A stretch of 64,000 nt of DNA from an uncultured Selenomonas sp. (GCA_947167105.1 CAMVGU010000004.1:62001-126000), one strand, 5' to 3'. Shown: positions 1 to 10,021, counted from the stretch's first letter. Numbers and translations: made by a program. Notes: generated by a model from the sequence alone, not told the origin.

Positions 1-249
1 GCCGAGGGCTTTGCCCACCTCATGGGCCAGCAGGATACCGCCTGTCATGGGGCCAACGACCGTATCAATCTGGCTGTCCTTGAATTTTTCAGCCATGGCC
101 TCGCAGAGCTGCTGCGTATATGCAGGATGCTGCAGCACATTGAATTTCTCCACATAATGGGGGCTGTGCAAACCGGATGTCAGCAGGAAATGACCATCCA
201 TGATGGCATGGGTCTTTACCAGTATATCCTTCACTTCTTGTTCTGTCAT
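1..249 (-). CDS. pyrE: Orotate phosphoribosyltransferase, N-terminal part (cut by window edge)
   Basis: Transfers ribose-5-phosphate from PRPP to orotate, giving OMP, the fifth step of pyrimidine synthesis. The first 83 residues are visible. They include the family motif DGHFLLTSGLHSPHYVEKF and the segment TVVGPMTGGILLAHEVGKAL; the PRPP-binding loop lies beyond the edge. The start at 249 follows pyrF by 11 nt. As the last visible gene of the pyr operon it is presumably co-transcribed from the promoter before pyrB. Identity rests on motif and operon position. Confidence 0.9.
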   Translation of the reverse strand, partial: MTEQEVKDILVKTHAIMDGHFLLTSGLHSPHYVEKFNVLQHPAYTQQLCEAMAEKFKDSQIDTVVGPMTGGILLAHEVGKALG

Positions 250-260
250 AGCCTGATTCC

Positions 261-977
261 TCACTTCACTGCAGAAATTTCTTTTATAATGGCCTCAGCA
301 GCGGCAACAGGATCTGCAGCCTGGCGGATAGGACGACCTACTACTATGTGGGACGCTCCCTCACCCAAGGCCTGGGCCGGTGTAGCGATACGGCTCTGAT
401 CGTCTGCGCCGTCACCTGCCTGACGCACCCCAGGGGTCACGATCAGGAAATCAGGGCCGCAGGCACCGCGAATCAGGGCGGCCTCATTGGGCGAGGCCAC
501 TACCCCATCCAAGCCGGCTTTTTGCGCCAGTTTCGCCCAGCGCACCACAGCACTCTTGATCTGTACCGTCTGCCCCAAATCATCCCAGTCGGCCTGATTG
601 ATACTCGTCAGCACCGTGACCGCAATCAGCTTCGGGCAAGCCTGCCCGCGCCTGGCAGCTTCCTCGCGCAGTCTGTCAGCGGCTGTCTTCATCATGGTAT
701 AGCCGCCCGAGGCATGCACGTTCATAATATCCGCCCCTAAATTCATCAGGGAGCAAAGGCCGCTGGCCACGGTGTTCGGTATGTCATGCAGCTTCAAATC
801 CAAAAATACCTGCTTGCCTTCCTGCTTCAGCCAGCGCACGATTTCCGCGCCCACGCTGTAATACAGCTCCATGCCCACCTTGTAATAAGAAACGCTTGCG
901 CCCAGGGCCCTGACCAGGGACTGTGCGTTTTCCATAGTATGATAGTCCAAAGCCACTATCAAACGATCATCTGCCAT
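261..977 (-). CDS. pyrF: Orotidine-5'-phosphate decarboxylase
   Basis: Decarboxylates OMP to UMP, the last step of de novo pyrimidine synthesis. The 238-residue protein starts MADDRLIVALDYH and carries the catalytic signature FLDLKLHDIPNTV, with the Asp60/Lys62/Asp65 array typical of the single-domain bacterial enzyme. Near the C-terminus, VTPGVR and HIVVGRPI form the phosphate-binding loops. The frame extends upstream to 1016, but the ATG at 977 has a GGAGG ribosome site in the right place and gives the normal family length. It lies between pyrD and pyrE in the operon. Confidence 0.95.
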   Translation of the reverse strand: MADDRLIVALDYHTMENAQSLVRALGASVSYYKVGMELYYSVGAEIVRWLKQEGKQVFLDLKLHDIPNTVASGLCSLMNLGADIMNVHASGGYTMMKTAADRLREEAARRGQACPKLIAVTVLTSINQADWDDLGQTVQIKSAVVRWAKLAQKAGLDGVVASPNEAALIRGACGPDFLIVTPGVRQAGDGADDQSRIATPAQALGEGASHIVVGRPIRQAADPVAAAEAIIKEISAVK

Positions 978-996
978 CTGTCTGCCTCCCTTCTGC

Positions 997-1917
997 TCAC
1001 TGCTCCAGGGCACCAATAAGCTCCCTGATATTCTTCATGCCATTAGCCTGCAGATATGCCTCCAGGCCGTCGCAAATTTCCATGGTAACTGCCGGATTGA
1101 CGAAATTGGCCGTGCCCACGGCAACCGCATCCGCCCCGGCCAGGAAAAACTGCACCGCGTCCTGCCAGCAGGTAATGCCGCCCATGCCGATAAGGGGCAG
1201 GCTGACAGCCTGCCTGGCCTCATAAACCATGCGCAGGGCCACGGGCTTCACGCAGGGGCCTGACAGCCCGCCTGTCACATTGCCCAGCACTGGCTTCCTG
1301 GTGCGAATATCAATTTCCATGCCCAGCAGAGTATTGATAAGGGATATGGCATCTGCCCCCGCTTCCTCCACGGCACGGGCCATCACCTTGATATCCGTGA
1401 CGTTGGGGGAAAGCTTCACAATAACAGGCTTGCCCGTATGGCTTTTCGCCTCCGCCGTCACCTGGGCGGCGGCCCGTGGGTCTGTGCCGAAGACAATGCC
1501 CCCTTCCCGCACATTCGGACAGGAGATATTAAGCTCTATGGCTGCAACCCCCGGCACATCCAGCTTTTCTGCCAGCGTGCCGTAATCTTCCGGTGTGCTG
1601 CCTGAGATATTCACGATGATATTCATGCTATATTTCGTGAGACGGGGCAAAGTTTCCTGCAAGAAAATATCTGCACCGGGATTTTCCAGGCCGATACAAT
1701 TCAGCATGCCGGCGCCCCCGGCTGTTTCCGCAATGCGCACGCCCTCATTGCCCCGGCGGGGCGCCAGGGTGGTGCCCTTCACGCAGACTCCTCCCAACCG
1801 GGAGAGAGCCACAAAATCAGCAAACTCCTCGCCGAAGCCGAAGGTGCCGGAGGCGGTCAGCACAGGGGTGTTCATTCTGATGCCGCAGAAAGAAGTCGAA
1901 AGCAGATTATCCTGCAT
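997..1917 (-). CDS. pyrD: Dihydroorotate dehydrogenase type 1B, catalytic subunit
   Basis: Oxidises dihydroorotate to orotate on FMN. It is the catalytic half of the NAD-linked PyrD/PyrK heterotetramer in the cytosol. The 306-residue protein has [17 protein letters not shown] near the N-terminus, the motif ELNISCPN whose Cys133 is the class 1B catalytic base (class 2 enzymes use Ser), and the C-terminal FMN-phosphate loop IGMGGI. The ATG at 1917 shares one base with the pyrK stop (TGATG) and has GGAGG ten bases upstream. Two TTG codons just upstream are alternative starts. Overlap with pyrK implies translational coupling of the two subunits. Confidence 0.95.
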   Translation of the reverse strand: MQDNLLSTSFCGIRMNTPVLTASGTFGFGEEFADFVALSRLGGVCVKGTTLAPRRGNEGVRIAETAGGAGMLNCIGLENPGADIFLQETLPRLTKYSMNIIVNISGSTPEDYGTLAEKLDVPGVAAIELNISCPNVREGGIVFGTDPRAAAQVTAEAKSHTGKPVIVKLSPNVTDIKVMARAVEEAGADAISLINTLLGMEIDIRTRKPVLGNVTGGLSGPCVKPVALRMVYEARQAVSLPLIGMGGITCWQDAVQFFLAGADAVAVGTANFVNPAVTMEICDGLEAYLQANGMKNIRELIGALEQ

Positions 1918-2702
1918 CAACAAAACACCTCCTCTGCCGGAAATACGGGGCCGTCCTTGCAGACTTTCCTGCGACCGTGGGCGGTATCAATGGCGCAGGA
2001 CAGGCAGGCCCCCAGGCCGCAGCCCATGCGCCTCTCCAGGGAGACTTCACAGGGCAGCCCCTGCTCCTGGGCGACTTTTGCCACGCCCCGCATCATGATT
2101 TCCGGGCCGCAGGCGGCCACGCTGTCATAGCCGCCCTCTGCCAGCAGCTCCGGCAGGAGTGCCGTCACAAAGCCCTGCCTGCCCAGGGAACCGTCGTCTG
2201 TGGTCAGATGGATGGCAGCAGCATAAGGAGCGAACAAGTCTTGCCAGAAAAGCTCCGCTGCCGTACGTCCCCCCATCAGCACTTCCGGCTGAGCGCCATG
2301 CCTCCATAGATGCTGGGCATAGCAGAGCAAAGGGGAGAGGCCCATGCCGCCGCCCACCAGCAGCGGATGCTGAACGTCCATGCGAAAGCCCTGCCCCAAG
2401 GGGCCCAGCAGATTGACCTGCTCCCCTGGGCGAAGGGCGGCAAGGGCGGCAGTGCCCTTGCCCACCTCACGGTAAATCAGCGCCACTGAGCCGCTCTCCG
2501 TATCTGCTTCTGCCAGCCCCAGGGGGCGGCGCAGGAAGACGCCGGGGGATTTGACCTGCACCTGCACGAACTGCCCTGGCAGGGCGTGGCGTGCGTGCTC
2601 CGGCGCAGACAGCTCCAGGCGATAGACACCCTCAGCCAGCCGCTTCTGCGTCCTGACCTGGGCCTCCTCCATGACTTTTGACTTCATCTCAGGCAAGGTC
2701 AT
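1917..2702 (-). CDS. pyrK: Dihydroorotate dehydrogenase electron-transfer subunit
   Basis: FAD/[2Fe-2S] subunit that passes electrons from PyrD to NAD+. The 261 residues show a ferredoxin-reductase-type FAD domain (motifs GQFVQVQV and [10 protein letters not shown]), a nucleotide-binding domain ([13 protein letters not shown]) and a C-terminal cluster site with Cys spacing C-x4-C-x2-C-x11-C in the CGLGACLSC region. The ATG at 2702 overlaps the carB end by 14 nt and has AGGAGG six bases upstream; a later ATG at 2687 lacks such a site. Adjacency to a type 1B pyrD confirms the role. Confidence 0.95.
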   Translation of the reverse strand: MTLPEMKSKVMEEAQVRTQKRLAEGVYRLELSAPEHARHALPGQFVQVQVKSPGVFLRRPLGLAEADTESGSVALIYREVGKGTAALAALRPGEQVNLLGPLGQGFRMDVQHPLLVGGGMGLSPLLCYAQHLWRHGAQPEVLMGGRTAAELFWQDLFAPYAAAIHLTTDDGSLGRQGFVTALLPELLAEGGYDSVAACGPEIMMRGVAKVAQEQGLPCEVSLERRMGCGLGACLSCAIDTAHGRRKVCKDGPVFPAEEVFC

Positions 2703-5700
2703 CGCCGCCTCCTACATAGTCCTGCAAAGCCAGGGAATAGACCAGGCGGCGCTCACGCATAAAGGAGAGCACCCGCAGGACTTCCCATGCCGTATCCAGG
2801 GAAGTCAGGCAGGCAATGCCATGCTCCACCGTAGCCCGGCGGATGCGGAAGCCGTCACGGGCGGCGTTGCGGGGGGAAACTGAGCCTTTCCCCTCCGGGG
2901 AATGCTTGCCCTGGGTCAGGGTATTGATAACCATATGGATCTGGCCGTTCTTAATCATCTGGATAATGTCCGAGCTGCGCTCATGCACCTTGCCCACCAC
3001 ATCCACATCTATGCCCATTTCCTGGATAGCCCTGGCTGTGCCCTCGGTGGCCACAAGGCGGAATTCCAGCTCGGAGAAGGCCTTAGCCAGTTGCTTCATT
3101 TCCGCCTTGTCCTTATCAGCCACCGTAAAAAGCACGCAACCCTTGGTAGGCACGTTCAGGCCGGAGCCCACCATGGCCTTGTAGAGAGCACGGGCATAAT
3201 GGTAGTCGATGCCCATGACCTCGCCGGTGGATTTCATCTCGGGGCCAAGGGAAATATCCACATCCGTCATCTTCGCAAAGGAGAAGACAGGAGCCTTGAC
3301 CGCCACATAGGGGCGTGGCGGCACCAATCCGGAATGACAGCCCAGCTCGGACAGGGTCGCCCCCATGGCGATGCGGGTGGCCAGGTTCACCATCTTGATA
3401 TTGGTGACTTTGGACAGGAAGGGCACTGTACGGGAAGAACGGGGGTTGACCTCGATGATGTAGACTTCACCATCGGAGACTACGAACTGGATGTTCAGCA
3501 ATCCCTTGACATGCAGGGCGCGGCCCAGGCGCTTGGTGTAGTCGATAATGGTATAAATGACGCGGCTGGGCAGGGTCTGGGGCGGATAGACGGCGATGCT
3601 GTCGCCGGAGTGGACACCGGCGCGCTCCACATGCTCCATGATGCCGGGTATCATTACATCCACCCCGTCGGAGATGCCGTCCACCTCCACTTCCGTACCC
3701 TGCATATAGCGATCCACCAGCACCGGATGATCCGGGGTGACTTTGACGGCACGGCTCATATAGTCCCGCAGCTCTGCCTCGTTGTAGACAATCTCCATGG
3801 CACGGCCCCCCAGCACATAGGAGGGACGCACCATCACCGGGTAGCCGATATCCGCTGCACCCTTGATGGCATCCTCCAGATTTGTGACGCTGGTGCCCCT
3901 GGGACGGGGAATCCCGGTCTGGGTCAGGACTTCGTCAAAGCGTTCCCTGTCCTCTGCCCTGTCGATATCGTCCACGGAGGTGCCGAAGACCTTCACCCCG
4001 GCTTTTTGCAGGGAGGCCGCAAGGTTGATGGCTGTCTGCCCGCCGAACTGGACGATGACCCCTTCCGGCTGTTCCTTTTCAATGATGTTCAGCACATCCT
4101 CGGTGGTCAGGGGCTCGAAATACAGGCGGTCGGAAATATCGAAATCGGTGGAGACGGTTTCCGGGTTATTGTTGATGATGATGGCCTCGATGCCCATCTC
4201 CCGCAGCGCCCAGACAGAATGTACGGAGCAGTAGTCAAATTCCACTCCCTGGCCGATGCGGATGGGGCCGGAGCCCAGCACAATGACCTTGCGGGCCTTG
4301 GAGACCTGCACTTCGTCCTGCTCTGCATGATAGGTGGAATAGTAATAAGGCGTAGCGGCCTCGAACTCGGCGGCGCAGGTATCGACCATCTTGTAGCAGG
4401 GTGTCAGATGCTGGGTAAGGCGCAGGGTACGCACCTCATCAGTGGACTTGCCGGTCAGCTCCGCTATGGAGCGGTCAGCCAGGCCGATGCGCTTCGCCCG
4501 GGCTAAAAGGCTCGGCGTCAGGGGGCTTCCGGCCAGCTCATTTTCAAGCCGGGCGATATGCTGCACCTTATGGAGGAACCATTTGTCCACCTTGGTAATC
4601 TCATAGATTTCATCAATGCTCGCGCAGCCCCGGCGCAGTGCCTCTGCAATCACGAAGATGCGCTCATCATTGACACGGGCCAGATTCTTTTTGACGCGGG
4701 CATCGTCCCAGCCATCCATTTTTTCCATGTGCAGACGGTGCACGCCGATTTCCAGGGAGCGGACGGCCTTCAGGAGTGCCCCCTCAAAGGAGCGGTCTAT
4801 GCTCATGACCTCGCCGGTGGCCTTCATCTGGGTACCCAGGGTCTTATCCGCGTACACGAACTTATCGAAGGGCCAGCGAGGGAACTTCACCACGCAGTAG
4901 TCCAGGGCCGGCTCGAAGCAGGCCTTGGTCTTCTGCGTGACCGCGTTGGTGATTTCATCCAGGCTGTAACCGATGGCAATCTTGGCTGAGACCTTGGCAA
5001 TGGGATAGCCTGTGGCCTTGGAGGCCAGGGCCGAGGAACGGCTGACCCTGGGATTGACCTCGATAACATAGTATTTATTGCTCTTAGGGTCCAGTGCATA
5101 CTGGGCATTGCAACCGCCCTCGATGCCCAGGGCGCGGATGATGCGCAGGCTGGCGGAACGGAGCATCTGGTACTCGTGGTCGGTCAGGGTCTGGGAGGGA
5201 GCCACCACAATGGAATCCCCTGTGTGTACACCCACCGGGTCGAAATTTTCCATGTTGCAGACGGTGATGCAGTTGTCATTGCCATCCCGCATGACTTCGT
5301 ATTCGATTTCCTTCCAGCCGGCCACGCTGCGCTCAATGAGCACCTGACCGATCATGGAATAGTTCAGGCCCTTAATGACGATTTCTATAAGCTCTTCTTC
5401 ATTCTCGGCAATGCCGCCTCCGGTGCCGCCCATGGTGTAGGCCGGGCGCACAATGACGGGATAGCCGATTTCACTGGCAAAGTCCACTGCGCTGGCTACA
5501 TCCTCGACAATGGTGCTCTCGGGAATGGGCTCACCCAGAGCCTCCATGGTCTCCTTGAACTTCTCCCTGTCCTCTGCCTGCTCAATGGCCTGCAGAGGCG
5601 TACCCAGAAGCTCCACCCCGTATTTATCCAGCACGCCCTTTTCCGCAAGCTGCACCGCCAGGTTCAGCCCCGCCTGGCCCCCCAGGGTTGCCAAGAGTCC

Positions 5701-5952
5701 ATCCGGGCGTTCCTTGGAGATGATTTCTTCCAGAAAATCCACCGTCAGAGGCTCGATATAGACCCGATCCGCTATATGGGTATCGGTCATAATGGTAGCC
5801 GGGTTTGAATTCACCAGCACCACCGTCAGTCCTTCTTCCTTCAGGGCGCGGCAAGCCTGGGAGCCTGCATAGTCAAATTCCGCCGCCTGGCCGATGATGA
5901 TGGGGCCGGAGCCGATGACCATGACTTTGTTCAGATTTTGTTTCTTGGGCAT
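2689..5952 (-). CDS. carB: Carbamoyl-phosphate synthase, large subunit
   Basis: Makes carbamoyl phosphate from bicarbonate, ammonia and two ATP, supplying both PyrB and ArgF. At 1087 residues it has the normal length. It shows two homologous ATP-grasp halves, each opening with a GSGPIIIGQ / [10 protein letters not shown]-type motif followed by EFDY, and a C-terminal MGS-like allosteric domain ending near [12 protein letters not shown]. Only one carAB pair is seen in the window, and it lies in the pyrimidine operon. This fits the arginine-type operator on that operon. It follows carA by 3 nt and overlaps pyrK. Confidence 0.97.
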   Translation of the reverse strand: MPKKQNLNKVMVIGSGPIIIGQAAEFDYAGSQACRALKEEGLTVVLVNSNPATIMTDTHIADRVYIEPLTVDFLEEIISKERPDGLLATLGGQAGLNLAVQLAEKGVLDKYGVELLGTPLQAIEQAEDREKFKETMEALGEPIPESTIVEDVASAVDFASEIGYPVIVRPAYTMGGTGGGIAENEEELIEIVIKGLNYSMIGQVLIERSVAGWKEIEYEVMRDGNDNCITVCNMENFDPVGVHTGDSIVVAPSQTLTDHEYQMLRSASLRIIRALGIEGGCNAQYALDPKSNKYYVIEVNPRVSRSSALASKATGYPIAKVSAKIAIGYSLDEITNAVTQKTKACFEPALDYCVVKFPRWPFDKFVYADKTLGTQMKATGEVMSIDRSFEGALLKAVRSLEIGVHRLHMEKMDGWDDARVKKNLARVNDERIFVIAEALRRGCASIDEIYEITKVDKWFLHKVQHIARLENELAGSPLTPSLLARAKRIGLADRSIAELTGKSTDEVRTLRLTQHLTPCYKMVDTCAAEFEAATPYYYSTYHAEQDEVQVSKARKVIVLGSGPIRIGQGVEFDYCSVHSVWALREMGIEAIIINNNPETVSTDFDISDRLYFEPLTTEDVLNIIEKEQPEGVIVQFGGQTAINLAASLQKAGVKVFGTSVDDIDRAEDRERFDEVLTQTGIPRPRGTSVTNLEDAIKGAADIGYPVMVRPSYVLGGRAMEIVYNEAELRDYMSRAVKVTPDHPVLVDRYMQGTEVEVDGISDGVDVMIPGIMEHVERAGVHSGDSIAVYPPQTLPSRVIYTIIDYTKRLGRALHVKGLLNIQFVVSDGEVYIIEVNPRSSRTVPFLSKVTNIKMVNLATRIAMGATLSELGCHSGLVPPRPYVAVKAPVFSFAKMTDVDISLGPEMKSTGEVMGIDYHYARALYKAMVGSGLNVPTKGCVLFTVADKDKAEMKQLAKAFSELEFRLVATEGTARAIQEMGIDVDVVGKVHERSSDIIQMIKNGQIHMVINTLTQGKHSPEGKGSVSPRNAARDGFRIRRATVEHGIACLTSLDTAWEVLRVLSFMRERRLVYSLALQDYVGGGDDLA

Positions 5953-5955
5953 CCT

Positions 5956-7107
5956 TTACTCTCCCCTCATGTTGGCAATGAATTCATCAAAAAGATACAG
6001 ATTATCGTCCGGGCCGGGGGAGGCTTCCGGGTGGTACTGCACGGAGTAGACAGGCAGCTCCGTGTGGTGCATGCCCTCCACCGTGCCATCATTTACATTT
6101 ACATGGGTGACTTCCAGGGGCAAGCCGGAGAGTGACGCTTCGTTCACAGCAAAACCGTGGTTCTGGGAAGAAATAGCCACCCTCCCCGTGCGCAAGTCCT
6201 TCACCGGCTGATTCGAGCCGCGATGGCCAAACTTCAGCTTATAGGTTTCCGCCCCCAGTGCCCGGGCCAGCAGTTGATGGCCGAGGCAGATGCCGAAAAT
6301 GGGCTTTTTGCCCAGCAGGGCCTTGATGGTCTCCACTGCCTGGGGCACATCGGCAGGGTCCCCCGGGCCATTGGACAGGAAAATGCCGTCCGGATTCACC
6401 GCCAGCACCTCCTCTGCCGTAGCTCCCGCCGGGAAAACCGTCAGGCGGCAGCCCTTGGCCTGCATGGAGCGCAGGATATTCAGCTTCACGCCGTAATCCA
6501 GGCAGGCGACATGGGGTGCCGCCCCATGCTCTGCGCCCCGTCCGGCTGCAGCCGCCTCGGCTATGCCAGCGGCACTCTTGCCATCTGCCGCCAGAGGCTC
6601 CAGGGTATAGACTTCCTTGGTCGTAACCTCCGCCACCACATCCTGCCTGATGGGTACTGCCAGCAATTTGTCAATCTCCGCCTGGGGCGCATCCTCCGGC
6701 ACAATAACTCCCTTCATGGTACCTGCCGCGCGGATATGGCGGGTGACGGCCCGTGTGTCCACATCATAGAGGCAGGGCACCTCCTGTGTCCTCAGAAACT
6801 CCGCCAGGGAGTGCTCGTCGTGCCAGTTGCTGCTCTCCCCCGTGGGGCAAAGCTCCCCTATGATAAAGCCTCCCACAAAGGATTTGCCAGACTGCATGAA
6901 CAGCTCTGCCGTGCCGTAGTTGCCCACCAGGGGATAGGTCAGGGTCAGCAGTTGGCGGCAGTAGCTGGGGTCTGTCAGGCTTTCCTGATAGCCGGTCATA
7001 CTCGTATTGAATACGACCTCCCCTGTGGCCCGCTTGTCCGACAGCAGATGCCCGCTAAAGACTGTGCCATCCTCCAATATCAATTTGCCTTTTTTCTCTA
7101 TAGTCAA
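5956..7107 (-). CDS. carA: Carbamoyl-phosphate synthase, glutaminase subunit
   Basis: Hydrolyses glutamine and channels ammonia to CarB. The protein has the N-terminal CPSase domain (GKLILEDGTVFSGHLL) and a class I glutaminase domain with nucleophile Cys in FGICLGHQLLARALG and the His/Glu pair in YHPEASPGP. I prefer a TTG start at 7107 (383 residues), which has a GAGGTGA ribosome site five bases upstream and matches where the family begins. An ATG at 7137 would add ten residues and overlap pyrC by 20 nt, but its ribosome site is weak. Confidence 0.93.
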   Translation of the reverse strand: MTIEKKGKLILEDGTVFSGHLLSDKRATGEVVFNTSMTGYQESLTDPSYCRQLLTLTYPLVGNYGTAELFMQSGKSFVGGFIIGELCPTGESSNWHDEHSLAEFLRTQEVPCLYDVDTRAVTRHIRAAGTMKGVIVPEDAPQAEIDKLLAVPIRQDVVAEVTTKEVYTLEPLAADGKSAAGIAEAAAAGRGAEHGAAPHVACLDYGVKLNILRSMQAKGCRLTVFPAGATAEEVLAVNPDGIFLSNGPGDPADVPQAVETIKALLGKKPIFGICLGHQLLARALGAETYKLKFGHRGSNQPVKDLRTGRVAISSQNHGFAVNEASLSGLPLEVTHVNVNDGTVEGMHHTELPVYSVQYHPEASPGPDDNLYLFDEFIANMRGE

Positions 7108-7117
7108 GGAAGTCACC

Positions 7118-8410
7118 TCAATCTCTGATCTTGCCATCCTGCATTACGATCCTGCCATCTACGACGGTCAGCACCGGCTTGCCCGTGAGCCTCCGCCCCA
7201 CAAAGGGAGAATGGCTGCCCCTGGTGTAGAACTCTTTTGCGTCAACCGTCCATTCCAGTTTTGGGTCTATGACGGTAATATCTGCCGGAGCACCCTCGCT
7301 CAGACGGCCGCAGGGCAGGTGCAACAGTTTGGCCGGCTCGTAGCTCATTTTGGCAATCAGGGTCGGTATATCCAGAAGGCCCTTGCCGCAAACATCCGTC
7401 AGCATCACGCTCACCGCCGTCTCCAGTCCGGGGAAGCCGCTGGGGGCGTACATGTACTCCCTGTCCTTCTCCTCCACGGCATGGGGTGAATGATCCGTAA
7501 CCACTGCGTCAATGGTGCCGTCCTTCAGTCCCGCCAGGCAGGCCTCGCAGTCTGCCTGGGAGCGGAGGGGCGGATTGATCTTCGTGGAGCTGTCCCACAG
7601 CTCTACGCACTCATCCGTCAGCGTCAGATGCTGGGGGGTCACTTCGGCAGTGACCTTCACGCCCCGCTGCTTGGCCCGGCGCACAATGTCCACTGACCTG
7701 CCGGAACTAATATGGGCGATATGCACATGTGCCCCCGCATACTCGGCCAGCAGCACATCCCTGGCCACTGCAATATCCTCGGCCACCGTGGGACGGCCTT
7801 TCAGCCCCAGCAGGGCACTGCGATGGCCCTCGTTCATCACCCCGTCCTTGCAGAGAGAAGTCTCCTCCTCATGGTTGATGATAAGGTAGTCACCGAAGGC
7901 ATGGAGGTAATCCATGGCGTTCAGCATGACCTTGGCTGACTGGTCGAAATGCCCGTCATCGGAAAAAGCCACTGCGCCTGCTGCCAGCATGTCCCCAAGC
8001 TCTGCCAGTTCCTCCCCCTGCTGGCCCTTCGTCAAGGCGCCGATAATGGCCACATGCACCTTTGCTGCCTCGGCCTCCCGCTGCTTCAGGCTGCGCACCA
8101 GAGCCGCAGTGTCCACCACGGGCTTTGTATTCGGCATGGTGGCTACCGTCGTATAGCCGCCTGCCGCAGCCGCACAAGTGCCACTGACGAAGTCTTCCTT
8201 GGCTTCCTGCCCCGGCTCCCGCAGATGCACGTGCATGTCCACCAGTCCCGGCGCCACAATTTTGCCGGAAGCGTCGTAGACCTCTGCACCCTCAGCCGAC
8301 AACCCATCGCCAACTGCAACGATTTTGCCATCTTCTGCCAGCACATCTGCAATCTTATCGAAGCTTGTCTCCGGATTTATCACCCGACCGCCCTTGATTA
8401 GTAATTTCAT
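7118..8410 (-). CDS. pyrC: Dihydroorotase (class I)
   Basis: Cyclises carbamoyl-aspartate to dihydroorotate. The 430-residue amidohydrolase shows the first zinc site in DMHVHLREPG and further metal ligands in AHISS and VTDHSPHAVEEK, the usual signature of the long, class I bacterial enzyme. It starts with MKLLIKGGRVINP. Its ATG overlaps the pyrB stop (ATGA), and it lies 10 nt upstream of the preferred carA start, so pyrB-pyrC-carA form a tightly coupled head of the operon. Confidence 0.96.
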   Translation of the reverse strand: MKLLIKGGRVINPETSFDKIADVLAEDGKIVAVGDGLSAEGAEVYDASGKIVAPGLVDMHVHLREPGQEAKEDFVSGTCAAAAGGYTTVATMPNTKPVVDTAALVRSLKQREAEAAKVHVAIIGALTKGQQGEELAELGDMLAAGAVAFSDDGHFDQSAKVMLNAMDYLHAFGDYLIINHEEETSLCKDGVMNEGHRSALLGLKGRPTVAEDIAVARDVLLAEYAGAHVHIAHISSGRSVDIVRRAKQRGVKVTAEVTPQHLTLTDECVELWDSSTKINPPLRSQADCEACLAGLKDGTIDAVVTDHSPHAVEEKDREYMYAPSGFPGLETAVSVMLTDVCGKGLLDIPTLIAKMSYEPAKLLHLPCGRLSEGAPADITVIDPKLEWTVDAKEFYTRGSHSPFVGRRLTGKPVLTVVDGRIVMQDGKIRD

Positions 8411-9363
8411 GCCTGCCTTCCTCCCGTCAGTACCAAGGTAAAGAGCGCCATACGGATAGCGACGCCGTTCTGCACTTCCTCCTGAATGGCTGAGTTATCC
8501 CCATAGGCCACATGGGGGGAGATTTCCCAGCCCTTGTTCATGGGGCCGGGGTGCAGAACCAGCACATCATCCTTGGCAAGCTTCAGCCGCTCACCGTTCA
8601 AGCCGAAGATGCGGGCATATTCGCGGGTGGTGGGGAACAGCCCCCCCTGCATGCGCTCCAGTTGGATGCGCAGCACTTCAATGACATCCGCCCCCCTGAT
8701 GGCCTCCTCTACACGCTCATGGATGAAGATGCCCGGCTCCTCACAGAGATAGCGCGGCAACAGGGTACGCGGCCCGGCTATATGCACCTCCATGCCCATC
8801 TTGCGCATACCCTGGATATCGGAACGAGCGACCCGGCTGTGCAGCACATCGCCGAGAATCGCGACTTTCAATCCCTCCAGGTGTCCCTTGTGCTGCTCGA
8901 TGGTGAAAAGGTTCAGCAGAGCCTGAGAGGGATGGGCATGGGCACCGTCTCCGGCGTTCAGTATGACAGGACTGACCACGCGGGAGGCGTACTCTGCGGC
9001 ACCGTCTGCCTTATGGCGCATGACAATGGCATCCACTCCCATGGCCTCCACCGTGTACAGCGTATCCCGCAGGCTCTCTCCCTTCACAATGCTGCTGGTT
9101 CCCGCCGTGATATTCACCACATCAGCCCCCAGATACTTGCCCGCCAGTTCAAAGGAGGTGCGGGTACGGGTGCTGGGCTCGTAAAAGAGTGTCACGATGG
9201 ATTTGCCTCTGAGGGCCGGCACCTTCTTGATATCGCGGTGGATGATATTTTTCATCTCCTTCGCTGTTTCCAGCACCGTCCTGATTTCTTCCGGGGAAAA
9301 ATCCGCCAGTCCAAGAACATTCTTGCCTCTCAGGGAGATACGGTTTTTGTCCACTTCGGTCAC
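8407..9363 (-). CDS. pyrB: Aspartate carbamoyltransferase, catalytic subunit
   Basis: Condenses carbamoyl phosphate with aspartate, the committed step of pyrimidine synthesis. The 318 residues include the carbamoyl-phosphate loop FYEPSTRTRTSFE and the aspartate-side motif in VLHPGPMNKGWEI. No pyrI regulatory gene is present, as expected for this type. It is the first gene of the operon, with its start only about 17 nt after the predicted transcript start. The frame opens with GTG at 9363. A second GTG at 9354 has AAGGAG eight bases upstream and is equally credible. Confidence 0.96.
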   Translation of the reverse strand: MTEVDKNRISLRGKNVLGLADFSPEEIRTVLETAKEMKNIIHRDIKKVPALRGKSIVTLFYEPSTRTRTSFELAGKYLGADVVNITAGTSSIVKGESLRDTLYTVEAMGVDAIVMRHKADGAAEYASRVVSPVILNAGDGAHAHPSQALLNLFTIEQHKGHLEGLKVAILGDVLHSRVARSDIQGMRKMGMEVHIAGPRTLLPRYLCEEPGIFIHERVEEAIRGADVIEVLRIQLERMQGGLFPTTREYARIFGLNGERLKLAKDDVLVLHPGPMNKGWEISPHVAYGDNSAIQEEVQNGVAIRMALFTLVLTGGRQA

Positions 9364-9380
9364 TCCTTCTCCAGAATTAC

Positions 9381-9415
9381 GGCATAATTATACAGTCTGC
9401 TGCATAATTATGCAA
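9381..9415 (-). promoter_or_regulatory. pyr operon promoter overlapped by tandem ARG boxes
   Basis: On the minus strand TTGCAT (9410-9415), a 17-bp spacer and a perfect TATAAT (9387-9392) form a strong sigma-A promoter. Two 14-bp boxes lie over it: GGCATAATTATACA (9381-9394) and the perfect palindrome TGCATAATTATGCA (9401-9414). Their centres are 20 bp apart. Both fit the ArgR/AhrC core TGNATWWWWATNCA, the first with one mismatch. Position over -10 and -35 predicts repression by arginine-bound ArgR. The regulator itself is not in the window. Confidence 0.85.
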
Positions 9416-9743
9416 GAATGGATATTGCCTGCCCTGTATGCAAAAAAGAGCCATCCTATGCGTAGCATAAGAAAGCTCTTTGGCTCCAGATAAACCAATT
9501 GCGTCTATGGCTTCCTTTATGCGCATCTCTGTACGCATCTTAAAAGGCAATATACTATTGTGAACCCCGGCAGCTCCCGTCTGCCTTACAGGTAATTATA
9601 TACTGTCCACTGTGCAAAAGCAAGCGGCCTGAAGCAAACGGGCAAAAAATACTTTTGAAGTGATTTTTTTCACCGAAACAAGGAATTTCATGTGCTTCTG
9701 TCGTATATTACAAGTAGCGTCAATATGAAAAGAGGTGACTCTA
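9416..9743. other. Intergenic region between divergent pyrB and the 68-residue gene
   Basis: There is no confident gene here. On the minus strand an unrecognised 53-codon frame runs 9538-9377, and its last third passes through the pyr promoter. Inverted repeats are present: ATATTGCC near 9423 pairs with GGCAATAT near 9550, ATGCGTA with TACGCAT, and AGCCAT with ATGGCT. A structured RNA, a decayed gene or a small repeat element could each explain them. The promoter for the rightward gene is not obvious. Confidence 0.4.
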
Positions 9744-9950
9744 ATGACTGAACAGGAAATTGCAAAGCTCGTACAGGACAAGCTGAACGAAGCTTACAAG
9801 GCCAACGAGCACCCGAAGAAATTCTTCATCACCGAGAACGGACGCGGTGTCGTGGACGGCGGCGACCTGTACAATGCTATCCTGGAAGATGTACTGCGCG
9901 TCGTGCAGCAGGCCACGACGGAGATCCTCAAAGAGGCTCTGAAGAAATAA
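9744..9950 (+). CDS. Small conserved-looking protein of unknown function (68 aa)
   Basis: I do not recognise this family. The product begins MTEQEIAKLVQDKLNEAYK, contains the segment FFITENGRGVVDGGDLYNAI, and ends in a Lys-rich helix (EILKEALKK). It is predicted mostly helical, acidic and soluble, with no signal peptide, membrane span or Cys. The ATG at 9744 has GAGGTG six bases upstream. The frame is followed at once by a strong hairpin terminator, so it is a single-gene transcript. Codon use matches its neighbours, supporting a real gene. Confidence 0.75.
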   Translation: MTEQEIAKLVQDKLNEAYKANEHPKKFFITENGRGVVDGGDLYNAILEDVLRVVQQATTEILKEALKK

Positions 9951-9963
9951 TCCATACGCGTGC

Positions 9964-10004
9964 AAAAAAACCGGCCAGGTACCTGCCTGCCGGTTTCTTT
10001 TGCA
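9964..10004 (+). terminator. Rho-independent terminator
   Basis: The stem ACCGGC...GCCGGT with inner AGG/CCT pairing is extended by flanking TGCAAAA/TTTTGCA and followed by a T-rich run. It can serve the 68-residue gene rightward and, in reverse, the SigH-like gene ending at 10022. Confidence 0.8.
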
Positions 10005-10021
10005 TCTTCCCACGTATCTAT

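Noticed and set aside
2902-4506. 534-codon open frame on the plus strand opposite carB
   Set aside because: It is antisense to an unmistakable carB. Such frames arise from strong third-position GC bias; it has no ribosome site and its His/Gly-rich product matches no family.
9364-9380. PyrR-type attenuator before pyrB
   Set aside because: The predicted transcript start leaves only about 15-20 nt before the start codon, too short for any attenuator.
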